From: Panax quinquefolius
Taxonomy: Eukaryota > Streptophyta > Magnoliopsida > Apiales > Araliaceae
Length of the DNA: 64,000 nucleotides
Assembly: GCA_020205615.1 (NCBI GenBank)
Contig: CM035163.1
Location: 40,124,189-40,188,188, forward strand
Reading direction: 5' to 3'
In this document: positions 34,133 to 44,919 of the stretch, piece after piece
Position numbering within the stretch: position 1 is the stretch's first letter
Layout: each line of letters begins with the position of its first letter
Notes under the pieces: generated by a model
Told to the model about the DNA's origin: nothing
Databases searched by the model: none
Seen by the model: only the letters and a program-made list of their open reading frames with translations
Program-made: the position numbers and the translations under genes

Positions 34133-34876
34133 CTGTTCTAAAAATTTTCGCCTAGGCGCTAGGCCTCCCTGGCGCCTCTCCTAGGAGCTAGACCCCCCAG
34201 GCGCCTCACCTAGGCCCAAGGCGGCAAAAAAATCCCTCTAATGGGGCCTACACGGGGGTCTATGCGGAGAGATTTTTTTAATTTTAATAACTACCCAAAC
34301 TAGATATTGATATATTTATTTTTTTAATGATTTATCATATTCATAATACAGGTTGTAACATATCAAATCACAACAACAGGTGAACAATATCAAGTCAAAA
34401 TGGATAATTTTATTATAGTTGTAATTTTTTGAACTTGAACCAACTTCAAATTATATAAATAATGATACATTTGTAATATTTAGTTTAATTCAATATAATT
34501 CTTAAATTTATGCTTAGTTTTAATATTGAATTAAATTCTTGAAATTTTAAATTTTATTATTTAATAGCAATTTTGTTTATAAATTTATAAATAAAACTAA
34601 TACGTTAAAAATATGTTTGAACTTTGAGCAATTACATGTTTGTTTTTGAACTTTAACATTAGTAGCAATATGGATGTGTTTGAACTTTAAGCAAATGCCT
34701 TTATTATCTTTATTATAGATTGTTTTGATTTATATTATTGTTTTGTTTGGATAAACGTAAGTTAAAATATTAAAATTGGTTTAAAATAAAAAATCCCGCC
34801 TAGGCCCCGTCCAGGGCCCCTTAGGCGCTAGGCCCTCCTGGTCGTCCGCCTTCCGCCTAGCGCCTTTTAGAACATT
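34131..34876. mobile_element. MITE with GC-rich inverted ends and 9-bp TSD
   Basis: Flanked by GATTCAGAA (34122-34130 and 34877-34885). The ends pair as TGTTCTAAAA with TTTTAGAACA, followed by a GC-rich stretch (GCCTAGGCGCTAGGC and its counterpart CGCCTAGCGCC); the centre is AT-rich. The TSD length suits a MULE, or hAT if only 8 bp count. It ends only 74 bp before exon 2, so it borders the branch-point region. Confidence 0.8.
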
Positions 34877-34950
34877 GATTCAGAATATTTGAATTTACAT
34901 ATAGATTAGACGTAAATTTGACTATATGATTTTGTTTGATAAATGTGCAG

Positions 34951-36069
34951 GTATGCACTTACCAACGATTCGGACATATGAATATGCTTCCAATCTAGAA
35001 TCATTTCGTGATTCAAACTTGGAAATGAAATTATTTGAGATTTTATTAGACTCTCTCTGCAAGGAGGGACTTGTTAGGCCAGCATCAGAGTATTTTGATA
35101 AGAAAAGGGAACTAAACCCTAGCTGGAATCCCTCAACAAGAGTTTATAACATACTATTGAATGGTTGGTTCCGTTCAAGAAAACTTAAACGGGCTGAGCG
35201 TCTTTGGTTGGAGATGAAAAAGGATTATATACTTCCAACTGCTGTAACTTATGGTACCCTGGTTGAAGGGTATTGCCGAATGTGGCGTGTCGAAATGGCA
35301 ATTGAGCTGGTTGCTGAAATGGGGAGAGAACGAATTGAGCCAAATGCGATTGTGTATAATCCTATAATCGATGCATTGGGAGAAGCAGGCAGATTCAAGG
35401 AGGCGTTAGGAATGATGGAGCGGCTTACAGTTCTAGAATCAGGTCCCACTATTTCCACCTATAATTCTCTGGTGAAGGGTTTTTGCAAGGCGGGAGATCT
35501 TGTAGGGGCTAGTAAGATCCTTAAGATGATGATCAGTGAGGGGTGTGTGCCAACTCCTACAACTTATAATTACTTTTTTAGGTACTTCTCGAAAACAGGA
35601 AAATTTGAAGAGGGGCTCCAAGGAAATGAGAACTAGGGGATGCGATTTCGACTTGGCTACATGTGCCATGCTAATTCATTTGATGTGCAAAATGCACAGA
35701 TTTGATGAAGCTTTTGGAGAGTTTGAGGACATGATTCGTAGGGGAATTGTTCCTCAGTACCTTACATATCAAAGAATGTGTGATGAACTGAAGAAACAGG
35801 GAATGACAGGAATGATTCGAAAACTATGTGACATGATGGCTTCTGTACCTCACTCAATGAAGTTGCCAAATACTTACACCAGAGATATTGGTTCATCACA
35901 TGAAAGTAAGACATCTATAATTCGGAAAGCTGAAGAGATGTCTGACATCTTGAAGACTACTAAAAATCCAGGAGAACTTATGAAGCGGAGAAGTTCTCTC
36001 GAGAATGATGTATTGCATGCAAACCGTTTGATGGATGATATCAGCAAAAGAGTTGATCATAAGCTCTAA
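34951..36069 (+). pseudogene. PPR protein resembling At5g11310 (SOAR1), exon 2, with out-of-frame deletion
   Basis: After the splice site the frame reads MHLPTIRTYEYAS, then tandem PPR motifs: FEILLDSLCKEGLVRPASEY, YNILLNGWFRSRKLKRAERL, TYGTLVEGYCRMWRVEMAIE, YNPIIDALGEAGRFKEALG, TYNSLVKGFCKAGDLVGASK and TYNYFFRYFSKTGKFEEG. It breaks at about 35613 and stops at 35636. The +1 frame resumes at KEMRTRGCDFD and continues through MLIHLMCKMHRFDEAFGEF, RRGIVPQYLTYQRM, HSMKLPNTY and RKAEEMSDILK to TAA at 36069. Compared with At5g11310 as I recall it, about 38 residues (one PPR repeat) are missing at the break, about 113 bp, which is not a multiple of three. If real, the protein loses its C-terminal third. 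About nine P-class motifs are visible. Confidence 0.85.
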
Positions 36070-36480
36070 CATGTTTATTTATGTCACCAGTTGTAGCAGA
36101 AAGTAGGTATTGACTTGCAAAAAGTTGATGGAAACATGTTTTGGTTTGTATTTGGTTAGCTGGACATAACTGAGTTTTGTTGTACTTGAAGTCTTGAAGT
36201 GAAGAATAAAATGGAAACAAAGCTTCAAAATTAGGATCAGGGTTACCATATTAGAATGAGAGAATGATCATGACTGGTTACCTTGGGATCAGAGGACACA
36301 AGTAGGGGTATCTTCTTATGGTATGAGCACTTTTTCTCCAAAGCACAAAGCTATGGTGTTTCTTTGGCTAATGTAAATATGTAATAAGAACACAATTGGA
36401 AATTCTTTGTATATGTAGTGCATGTCCATTACAATATGTTTACTGTTAAATTATTGTCTTGTATATTTATTTATTTTTAG
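36070..36480 (+). other. 3' UTR region of the PPR gene
   Basis: Begins after TAA 36069. AATAAA at about 36206 is a fair polyadenylation signal, followed by T-rich DNA. The true end cannot be set. Confidence 0.4.
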
Positions 36481-36897
36481 TTTTTAAATGGCCTACTAAA
36501 GGCACTGCACTCACCTTTCCAAGTGAATAACTTGTAACTCTCTCTTTCTTACTTGTTGCATTGTAATGCTTCTTAGATGGTTGACTGAGTCTTTTCCAAT
36601 CTGTAGGTTTTGTAACTTCATAATCTCTATCATTGTTGGACTATGTAATTATTGCATGCTTTGAAACCTTTGGATTAGTAAATACAATTAATCTCATCAA
36701 TTTTGAGTTTGAATATCTTTTTAATGAATACATCCGATTGCCACTTTGGAATTTAAAGGGATCAAATAGAAAAGGATCAATCAACATTTCTCGAATTTGA
36801 AAAAGAATTAGAAGCGATGTTCTCTTATTTTGATTTCTCGAACTGAGAAATCCATAAATCGGATCTAAAATTGATTTTATAAATTGAATCGGAGGAA
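36481..36897. other. Intergenic sequence, nothing recognised
   Basis: AT-rich without reading frames or terminal repeats. Confidence 0.4.

Positions 36898-36898
<1 letters not shown>

Positions 36899-36943
<45 letters not shown>
36899..36943. repeat. TA microsatellite
   Basis: About 22 TA dinucleotides. Confidence 0.95.
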
Positions 36944-36946
<3 letters not shown>

Positions 36947-37275
36947 AAATCTATAGTTTGTGAATTATGGTATTCCTATGTTTCACAATAAAATGTCTCA
37001 TTTCTAAACTTTTTTTTTTCCACTTTTTATTAATAGTAGTGTAAAATGACAATCTTCAAATGTGTTCTCATTATATCAGTATGTGTCACTATTACTAAGT
37101 TAACAACTCATTATATTTAATGATAAATATGAAATAAAAATACATCATTAATATTTATATAAAGTACAAATGAAACTGTGTCACTAAGAGAGTAACTTTA
37201 TTTATTTATTTATTATTTTATTCGATTATAAGGGTGCTCCTCTAAATAAAATTCATGCGTCCGTACTATTCAATA

Positions 37276-37555
37276 TTCCCTCCATTTTTAATATAAGTTA
37301 TTTTAGAATTGTGCACAAGTATTAAGAAATGATTACATAACATTAAATATAATATTAATTGTCTATATTACACTTGTATCGGAAAAAGAGAATGTTATTT
37401 ATGGGCAAAAAATTGTGAGAGAATCAAAATTATATTTATTACTTGGGGTAATATTAGAAACTAAGCAATTAATGCTTACTTGAAATTCTCAAACGACTTA
37501 TATTAAGAAATAAAAATAATACTCTAACACGACTTATATTAAGGAACGGAAGAAG
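37276..37555. mobile_element. Stowaway-like MITE, copy 1
   Basis: 280 bp between TA dinucleotides (37274-37275, 37556-37557). The ends carry TTTTTAATATAAGTTATTTTAGA and ACTTATATTAAGGAACGGA as imperfect inverted repeats. Clearly related along its length, and equal in length, to 61905-62184. Confidence 0.75.
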
Positions 37556-37833
37556 TATCTTCTAAGCAATTATTATTATCTAAAAGTTGGTAAAATCCGA
37601 CATGTTTCTTTATTTTTTCCAAGTTAGGTAAGAAAACATTTTCTATATTGCCACTCTAATTTCTTTAGACTCATGGGTCGGCCTATCTTGGACTTTATGT
37701 TATCATAGTCCGTTTAAGGTCAATGTCTTGTGTTTAGAAATCAAATTGTAGTACCAAAAAAAAAAAAAAACTATGACTTGAATGTTTTCCTGTCAGGGAG
37801 CATTTGGATTTGACAAACTTTTTGTGGCTTGGT

Positions 37834-37835
<2 letters not shown>

Positions 37836-37889
<54 letters not shown>
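37836..37889. repeat. TA microsatellite
   Basis: About 27 TA dinucleotides abutting the solo LTR at 37890. Confidence 0.95.
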
Positions 37890-37892
<3 letters not shown>

Positions 37893-39361
37893 TTTTCAGG
37901 AAACATAATAGTTATCTAGAAGGGGGTTGAATAGATATTTTTAAAAATTTCTTTCACAAAATACTTATCAGATTTGTTGATGATTTAAACACAGCGGAAT
38001 TTGAGATTTGTTTGTTTCTCTTTATGATAAAACTAATTGATAGGAGATAAGCAGTTATGATAGATATAGCAGTTATAGTAAGAATGTAAGAGACACAATG
38101 TTTTTTAAATGGTTCAGAGCGCTCAAGGCTCCTAGTCCACTCTTCTACTCCTTGAGTAGAAAATCCAATAAGGATGGTTTTACAATCTTTGAATCTCACA
38201 GATTCCTTCAAGAACATCAGTCTTGGAACTTCTTAGTTCACTTTAGAACTCTTCAAGTCCAGCAGACTTGGTACTTCTCAGTTCACTTAGAACTCTTCAA
38301 GTCTTTCTGACTTGGGACTTCTTACTTCACTTAAAGATAGTTGAGTTCTTGAATGATGCTATTCAGTTGCCGTTAAGCTTGTGTTCAAAAGAATTGAGTA
38401 GCTGAGCAAGCTTTCTTTTCAGATCGTAAAGTTGAGTTTTTTTTTGTTCTTTAGTGTTTCGTTGTATGCTTGCTTCTTTTCTTCCATCAACTTCTGTTTT
38501 ACATATAAGGTGTCTTTGAAATGTATCCGTTTGAAGACATCCGTTGAAGCATTAATTGTATTTGACATTTCTGAGCACTGATGGTGACTTTATGAAAATC
38601 TTCTGTCCAGCCGTCTGGCCCACTAACATTGCAAACTGTTGTCTCACCTAACACCTGAAAAGGTGTTTTCAGCTGACATGTAATACTTTCCTTAACTTCT
38701 TTAATACGTTTTTTCGTTCTATACTAAGGATGAGTGTTGTGTCATTGGGATTCCCGATAGTCTCAACGTCTATAATCCATTCCACATTTGTTGACTTTTA
38801 TTCTTAAATAAATGAACAAGGCTCGATGCTTCTGATGCAGACAAATGATACACTACGATATGATCGTGGTGTCTTGCCACCTTGGTGCTTGATCTGGTGC
38901 TGATGGATGAGAACACTACAATTTCTCTTAAGTACTGGTACACTACGATCTTCACTTACTTGACTTGCAGACTCTACGCTTCCGAAAGCACTTTACGATT
39001 CTTGAGATTGACTCGGCAGGCGTTTGGACCACTCAACGATTCCAGGAAAGGCCCTCCAAAGCAAACAGACTACGATTCTCGATGCTCTACGATTCTGCCT
39101 TGGCTTCTGCAATCTTTTGATCAGCTTGATAGATTATGATTCTGTTGAAGCCTATCTATTTCATCTCAAGATATAGATCAACCTAACAGCTTTGATCTTT
39201 TCTTCTACATTCATTTACAGAATGATAAACATTAAAACTCAAATCCGCCTAACAAGTTTGATCTACCACTAAGTCCTTGTACATGTATTCCTTGAAGGAC
39301 TTTACATATAATCATGAATATTGACTTTCAACATCAAATTTAAATATGCAATCTCCCAACA
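37890..39361 (-). mobile_element. Solo Sirevirus-like LTR, minus orientation
   Basis: Near its left end, ATCTAGAAGGGGGTTGAATAG corresponds to the CACCTAGAGGGGGGTGAATAG block of the Sirevirus LTRs in the PPR intron. The right end CTCCCAACA is a normal LTR start read on minus. ATATA after it may be a TSD, but the left flank is a TA microsatellite, so this is uninformative. No internal region. Small reading frames inside are spurious. Confidence 0.7.
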
Positions 39362-40229
39362 ATATAGTTAAAATTAGTTCAATTGTTTTTAACCATAATC
39401 TTTATTATATGGACTCAAATAGAGTTTTTGGTAGGATTGAGTAAAAAATGGGTATAACCGAACCGAAATAATTTAACCCAATTTTTTTGATAATTCGGTT
39501 ATTTTTAACAATTCGGTTATGCCCGAAATAATTTACGGTGTACGATTAATGTAAGACCCCAACTTTTAGGAATAAAAATAAATTTTCTATAAATATCACT
39601 TATGAATATTATGGAGTGAATTTGATATAATGTTATAGTTGTGGGTATTATTTATAAATTTTGCAAAGTACGCAAGTTGTTATATAATATTCGATTGGTC
39701 GGAGAATATTCATTTTAACAGGGAATGGGAATATTCGTACGATGGCACAATCATTGGTGGACCCCACAACGGAATTATTGTCGGATTGAGAAAACGATAA
39801 AAATATCATTTTATGAAAATAACGGCGGAAGTTTTACCGTTAACTGTTGAAACACTCGGTGTTAAAAGTACAGTAATACGCGTGGTTGCATAGTAGCACA
39901 CGATTTTGATTATTGATGCTTACGTGAGAAGTCACTCAGTTTTGTTCAATTATTGCTATAGTAATTGTTGCATAGTATCTCACGTTATTTGATTCAATTA
40001 TTGTCGATATTTTATATATTATTAAATCAATAATTGAGATAACAAAGTTATTAATATTATTATTTATAATATTAACGATATCTAGAAGTTCTGACAAGGA
40101 GAGATTTGGTCACCTAATTGCGGGCCAATAGGGAGAAATCCTTATTGGAAAGCCCCCTCTTTCATGGGAACAAGCTGGTCGATTAATATTGTGAATTATA
40201 ATAAAGGTGATAAGTTTTGTTTTATTATT

Positions 40230-40580
40230 ATTATAAATGTAATAAAACAGAAAACTTTTTATGTAAAACAGAATACTTTTATAAAGTTATTCGTTTTATT
40301 AGACTATAAATATAATATATAATATTCTATTATGCATAGTATTTGCATAGTGCCTGCATAGTGTTTGCATAGTAAAATCTTTTTATATAAAACAGATTAC
40401 TTTTATAAAGTTATTCGTTTTATTAGACTATAAATAGAATATATAATATTCTATTATGCGTAAATACAGACTGCGTAGTGTTTGCATAGTAAAATCTTTT
40501 TATATAAAAATGAATACTTTTATAAAGTTATTCGCTTTTATTAGATTATAAATAGAATATATTATGTTTTATTTAAAAGA
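40230..40580 (+). repeat. U3 tandem repeats of the LTR
   Basis: Three units of about 105 bp sharing TACTTTTATAAAGTTATTCG and TGCATAGT words, upstream of the LTR TATA box. By position they could act as promoter repeats. Confidence 0.75.
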
Positions 40581-40859
40581 TTTTGTTTTATTAGAATATT
40601 TTATTAATACTGCATAGTAAATTAATATGGACCGTACGTTTAAAAGTAAATCAATCTGGACCGTTCATGAATTAGTTACTATTCAATCCATTCTCCTATA
40701 AATAGAAGCTCATTCCTTCATTATTTCTTACAAATTCATTGAAACTCTAGAGAGAGAAACTATAGAGAGCAAGAAGGAAAGTATTCTGCTACTTCACTAC
40801 TCCTATATCCAGTTTCTTCTAAGGTAAGGGGTATTATTTCTTTTGTATTCATGAATAGA

Positions 40860-41290
40860 ACTTCTGTTATTCCATTCTTTATTATTCTATTGGAATAACC
40901 TGTATACGTGGACTACCCTATACTTGGTGAAATTCTTTTGTTATTCCATTCTTTATTATTATGTTGAATAACTTTGTCTATCCAAGTACCGCATACATGG
41001 TGAAAGTCTTCATTTATTCCATTCTTTATTATTCTGTTTGGAACATCTTGTGCATGCTTACGCATGACTGGTTCCATTATTTATTATTCATTGGAATATC
41101 CTCTCTCGTGCGCGTTACGCGTGACTTTGGTTCCATTATTTATTATTCTCATTTGGAACATCCTCGTGCATGCGTTTATGCGTGACCGGTTCCATTATTT
41201 ATTACATGCTGGAATAACCTTTTCTGCATTTGATTATCGCATATACCGGTGATTTCTTTTGTTATTCCATTCTTTATTATACTCAGTTGG
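40860..41290 (+). repeat. Hairpin-rich minisatellite in the LTR
   Basis: Six or seven units with GTTATTCCA...TGGAATAAC stems and CATGCG/CGCATG-type dyads, equivalent to 1199-1745. Overlapping small reading frames are spurious. Confidence 0.75.
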
Positions 41291-43173
41291 TTAAAGTTTT
41301 GGCTTTTATACTCCATGAAATTAGTGGAATATCTTTGATATTTGTGCTTCATCCAGTATCTTTTTATGGAAATATTCTTCTAAGTATTCTTGAATTTTAC
41401 TCACAAAGCAGTATCATGTTGACAATTTGGACGTTATTGGTTCCTGGATAAATTAATTCTTGAACTTGTTTTATTGAATTCTTATATCATTGTCATCATT
41501 CTCATGTTTATATTATGTTGAAAGTTATATGTGGCCTGTAGTGCATAGATGGACTTGGTATGATTATGACCAGGGATTATTCGGTATAATCATGACCGTA
41601 ATGTTACAAATGATGTGGTAAAAGTCTTCATTGGCTGTAGTGCATTGATGGACGATTGTTGGCATGATCACGACCATTGATGAATACACAAATATCATTG
41701 GCTGTAGTGTATGGATAATTTATGGTTGTGATACTAATGAATATCCTCGTCGTAGTCGGGGATGATGTGGTTTATTTATTAAAATCGAGTCTCTCAGAAT
41801 AAAAGTGATGAAAAACCTTTTAAATCATAGAAGATAGTAGATTTTATTATCTACTTGACTCTTTTAATGGATTGCTTATTCAAGCTGCAGTTAAACTTGA
41901 TGTTTGTTATATTGTATCGGTTTAACATCATTGAAGGCTAACGATAATTTATTACGCATTATCTTAGTCATAATATTTCTTCTTAAAGACTAGTTGAGCT
42001 CTCCTTTTTACTTTCATTGTTCTCTTGAGAAATGAGAGCGTAAGCGAGGACTAATCGGGGAACCGGAGTGACGGTCGAGATGATAGCATTAGTAGTCCTC
42101 ACTATTCTATGAAATAGTGTGTTAATAAATGTATTGAGGACTTATTTTGAGTTTGAATACTGTCTAGATGACAATATTTGTATTAAAACTCGCAGCTCAT
42201 GTTGTATATTTAAGATTGTATTTGTATTCTGTACCATGTATTTGGCAACCCAGAATAGGTGATGTATACCTATTTTGGGGGCGTTAGAGTTAATTAATAC
42301 GAGTTTCAATTTTGGGTTATTCGGTCTAACCGAATAAAACTTTAAACTTATCTGATCTCAAATTCAATTCATTTCTCAGCTGTCACTCGTTAGTCCACAA
42401 CCACTAGCCCAGATCTCGACAATCGACACTCGTAGCTTCATCGCCTTCACTCATCGGCCATCGCCTCATCCCAAACAGAAGTGTCACTTATCCTTTGACC
42501 TCTACACTACTCTATTGCATCAATCAAACTAGCATCAATTGGAGGCCATCATTCTACCCAATCTATAGAATCAAATTCGTCATCTCTATCCCAATACAAG
42601 GTATTTTCGTCAATTTTGAATATTTGAAAGATTGGGCTGAAATTGGGTGTTCTCTGCTTTGGATTTCTATTGGGTATTACTGCTTCGTGTGTGGTGGATT
42701 GATTGCATTCTCGTTTAGGATCCATCTTCTTGCTAAACGAATTTTAAACTTTAAGGATTTTGGACTACCCACTAAGTGTTCGACAAATTAACTGAGTAAA
42801 CATCGCACATGTTTGGTTATTAACCGAGTTACCGAATTTATAATTCGATAATTCGGTATTCGGTAATTCAGTTATTTCCAAAATTCAGTTAGTTTTTCGT
42901 ATATTGAAATTATGATTATTTCGATATTCGATTATAGCCGAATAACCTGTTCGATTCGGTTATAACCGAATGATCAGTCCTAGTTTTTGGTTAGACATAA
43001 GTACTTTCTACAACATGAGTACTCTTCCATTTTATCTACTTTTTACACTAAAATAAAGTGTTCAATACTCATATCTTGTCCAAAGTGTTGAACACGGGTA
43101 TTTCAGGCAAAGTGATGATTTCATATAACATAGAACCTAGTATTAGAACATGCGCACATTTTAAAGAAGTTAT

Positions 43174-44047
43174 TGTTAGAATTTGAGCCAAAATTGAAGT
43201 GGGTGTCATTAATTATTTGAAATGATTCCACATATCAATGTGTTCTACTCCACGAGTAAATTAAATTAAGTATTTGGAAGTTCAAATCCATGGAATAATG
43301 AATGAAAAATTAACTCTCAAAGATCACCCTTAGAAATGATAATAAATATTTGTGGGAAGTTAAGTCTCACATCGGTTAAGAATTAAATATTAAATGGGTT
43401 TTATATACAATAAAGTTGTTCTTCAGTTTGGGCTCCAAGGAGCACCCCACTTTTGTGGAAGAGAGAGGACCTAGCCAAGACTTGATTCAAACCCACGCAT
43501 TTAGTTTTGGCTCGTAGGTCTGGGTCCTTGTATATAATTTTTTTGACAAAATTTACCGTGTCATTTTGATAAATGTTATCTATTATCAAAACTGTGTTGT
43601 TTTGGGAAGCACTATCTGCCGAACAGACGCCCAAAAACTACGTCGTTTTTGTCTAAATGGACGTGCCCTTTCTATTAAGCCTAAAACTACATTATTTTTG
43701 TTCTGCTCGTTTTGACTAAACAATGCATTTTCAAGGGTTTGTGTCCTTTCTGATTAGTCACTAATCCCTCCTATAAATAGATAGGGGCGCTACCATTCGA
43801 TTCATTTAATTCAGCAAAGCATCAAACATTCTAGTCTTATAGTCTTCATTATTTATAGTTCATTTGAGAGAGAAATTCAGAGCATTTTCTTTGATTCGTT
43901 AAGTATACTATTTGGAGTGCTAAAATAGTATACATTGTCATTGTATCCTGGGAGACAAGTGTTATCAACTCTGAGCACCGTAAAGAAGGCATAATTGTCT
44001 TAAGAATATAGTACCAAGTACTAGCTTTTACAAATTTTATTCTTACA
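43174..44047 (+). mobile_element. Probable LTR of a Copia-like retrotransposon
   Basis: Begins TGTTAGAATTTGAGCC. Contains AAGTCTCACATCGGTTAAG, a phrase common in plant retroelement LTRs, and a TATA box CCTATAAATAG at about 43771. Ends near TTACA at 44047. No convincing TSD or PBS, so the borders are provisional. Confidence 0.45.
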
Positions 44048-44063
44048 GTTTGGTTCATTTGAG

Positions 44064-44919
44064 ATAAGTTTATATATATATATATAGGGAAATGATCCAT
44101 AGCAAGTATTTGTTATGGATGAAAATTGGGCAAATAGCATCTTAGTCGTCCATTCCAATAATCAAGCGCTGGGATTAAAAAACACGCCTTCCGCCAGACG
44201 AAGTAGCGTACGCTGAAAATTATTAAAGCCCATCCGCTAGTTGAACTAGCGAAGGCTAGAAAAGTAATTTCTTAGCCGAATGCGTAATGCATGCGGTGAT
44301 GTATAAGACAGGATAGGTGTGAAATTAACAAGTGGAAATGTGAAAATGCACTAGTGACCAGCTAATTTACGCACACAAAAAATATTTTATATACTCTTAG
44401 TTATATTATCATCAACTGCTAAAGATCCTTCTAGAAGTAAACAAAAAGAAATGAAAAAAAATCACTAATGAGTTGATCATATGGGCACTGAGCTAGTTGA
44501 GAATTTTCATGCACCTTCCCCTTTTTTCACAAATCATCCAATTGGTTGTATTTATGGAAATGAGTTTTGTTATATATTACGAACAAAGTTTTTCGTTGAA
44601 TTATGAAACACACCTATATACATGAAGTTATATTACAAGATATGCATTAAATTATATATATTTATATAACTTCATGTATATAGGTGTGTTTCATAATTCA
44701 ACGAAAAACTTTGTTCGTAATATATAACAAAACTCCTTTCCATAAATATAACCAATTGGATAAGAGATGAGTTATAATATATAACGAAAAACTTTGGTCG
44801 TAATATATAACAAAACTCACCCCTCTTTAGCGACGGACCCGGCGACGGTTCGGTCATACAACCCGGCTCGGGTGAGTTGGATAAGAGATGAGCTTAAGAT
44901 CCGGACTCTATATATATAT
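44064..44919. mobile_element. Unclassified element bounded by TATATATA ends, with an internal hairpin
   Basis: The left end TATATATATATAGGG and right end GGACTCTATATATATA are inverse-like. The interior contains the long hairpin 44538-44759 and a GC-rich stretch (44825-44870). The Ty3 element at 44920 inserted into or beside the right end. Confidence 0.4.
44538..44759. repeat. Long near-perfect hairpin (96-bp arms, 30-bp loop)
   Basis: The left arm 44538-44633 (CCAATTGGTTGTATTTATGG...) is the complement of the right arm 44664-44759 with only two mismatches that I can see. A partial third copy of the arm follows at about 44768-44820. Transcription from either side would give a 96-bp duplex. 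Confidence 0.93.

Larger units (their letters stand above)
14888..34950 (+). other. 20,063-bp intron of the PPR gene, filled with transposons
   Basis: Exon 1 ends CGCACAG and exon 2 starts GTATGCAC after an acceptor AAATGTGCAG. Splicing joins R-T-G-M-H-L without gap, and the residue count across the junction equals that of the Arabidopsis protein as I recall it. GT-AG ends, phase 1. Contents: unassigned DNA 14888-15964, the inverted Sirevirus pair 15965-32173, unassigned 32174-33190, a Tourist-like MITE, a 90-bp duplication and a GC-rich-ended MITE. Both borders carry CAGGTAT. Many PPR genes lack introns, so this intron may be lineage-specific; that is inference. Confidence 0.75.
39550..42288 (+). 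mobile_element. Solo LTR, Tekay/Del-like subfamily A
   Basis: Starts TGTAAGACCCCAAC and ends GGGGGCGTTAGA (family GTCACA mutated). Flanked by ATTAA (39545-39549) and GTTAA (42289-42293), a 5-bp TSD with one mismatch. U3 carries three tandem units of about 105 bp (40230-40580). TATA at about 40694-40704. The hairpin array is at 40860-41290. It sits wholly inside the hAT element. Confidence 0.9.
39432..42982. mobile_element. hAT element (non-autonomous) interrupted by a solo LTR, TSD GTTTTTGG
   Basis: Exact 8-bp repeats GTTTTTGG at 39424-39431 and 42983-42990. The ends TAGGATTGAG and GATCAGTCCTA are followed inwards by GGTATAACCGAA-type words on both sides. Without the nested LTR and its duplicated site it is about 0.8 kb. 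No transposase motif seen. 42340-42790 is less AT-rich and holds a 98-codon frame of unknown nature, possibly captured sequence. Confidence 0.88.

Noticed and set aside
42495..42791. 98-codon plus frame in the hAT element
   Set aside because: No recognised domain, no support for splicing or promoter; kept only as a possible captured fragment.
43401..44100. Minus-strand frames of 77-83 codons
   Set aside because: Inside a probable LTR; low similarity to anything known.
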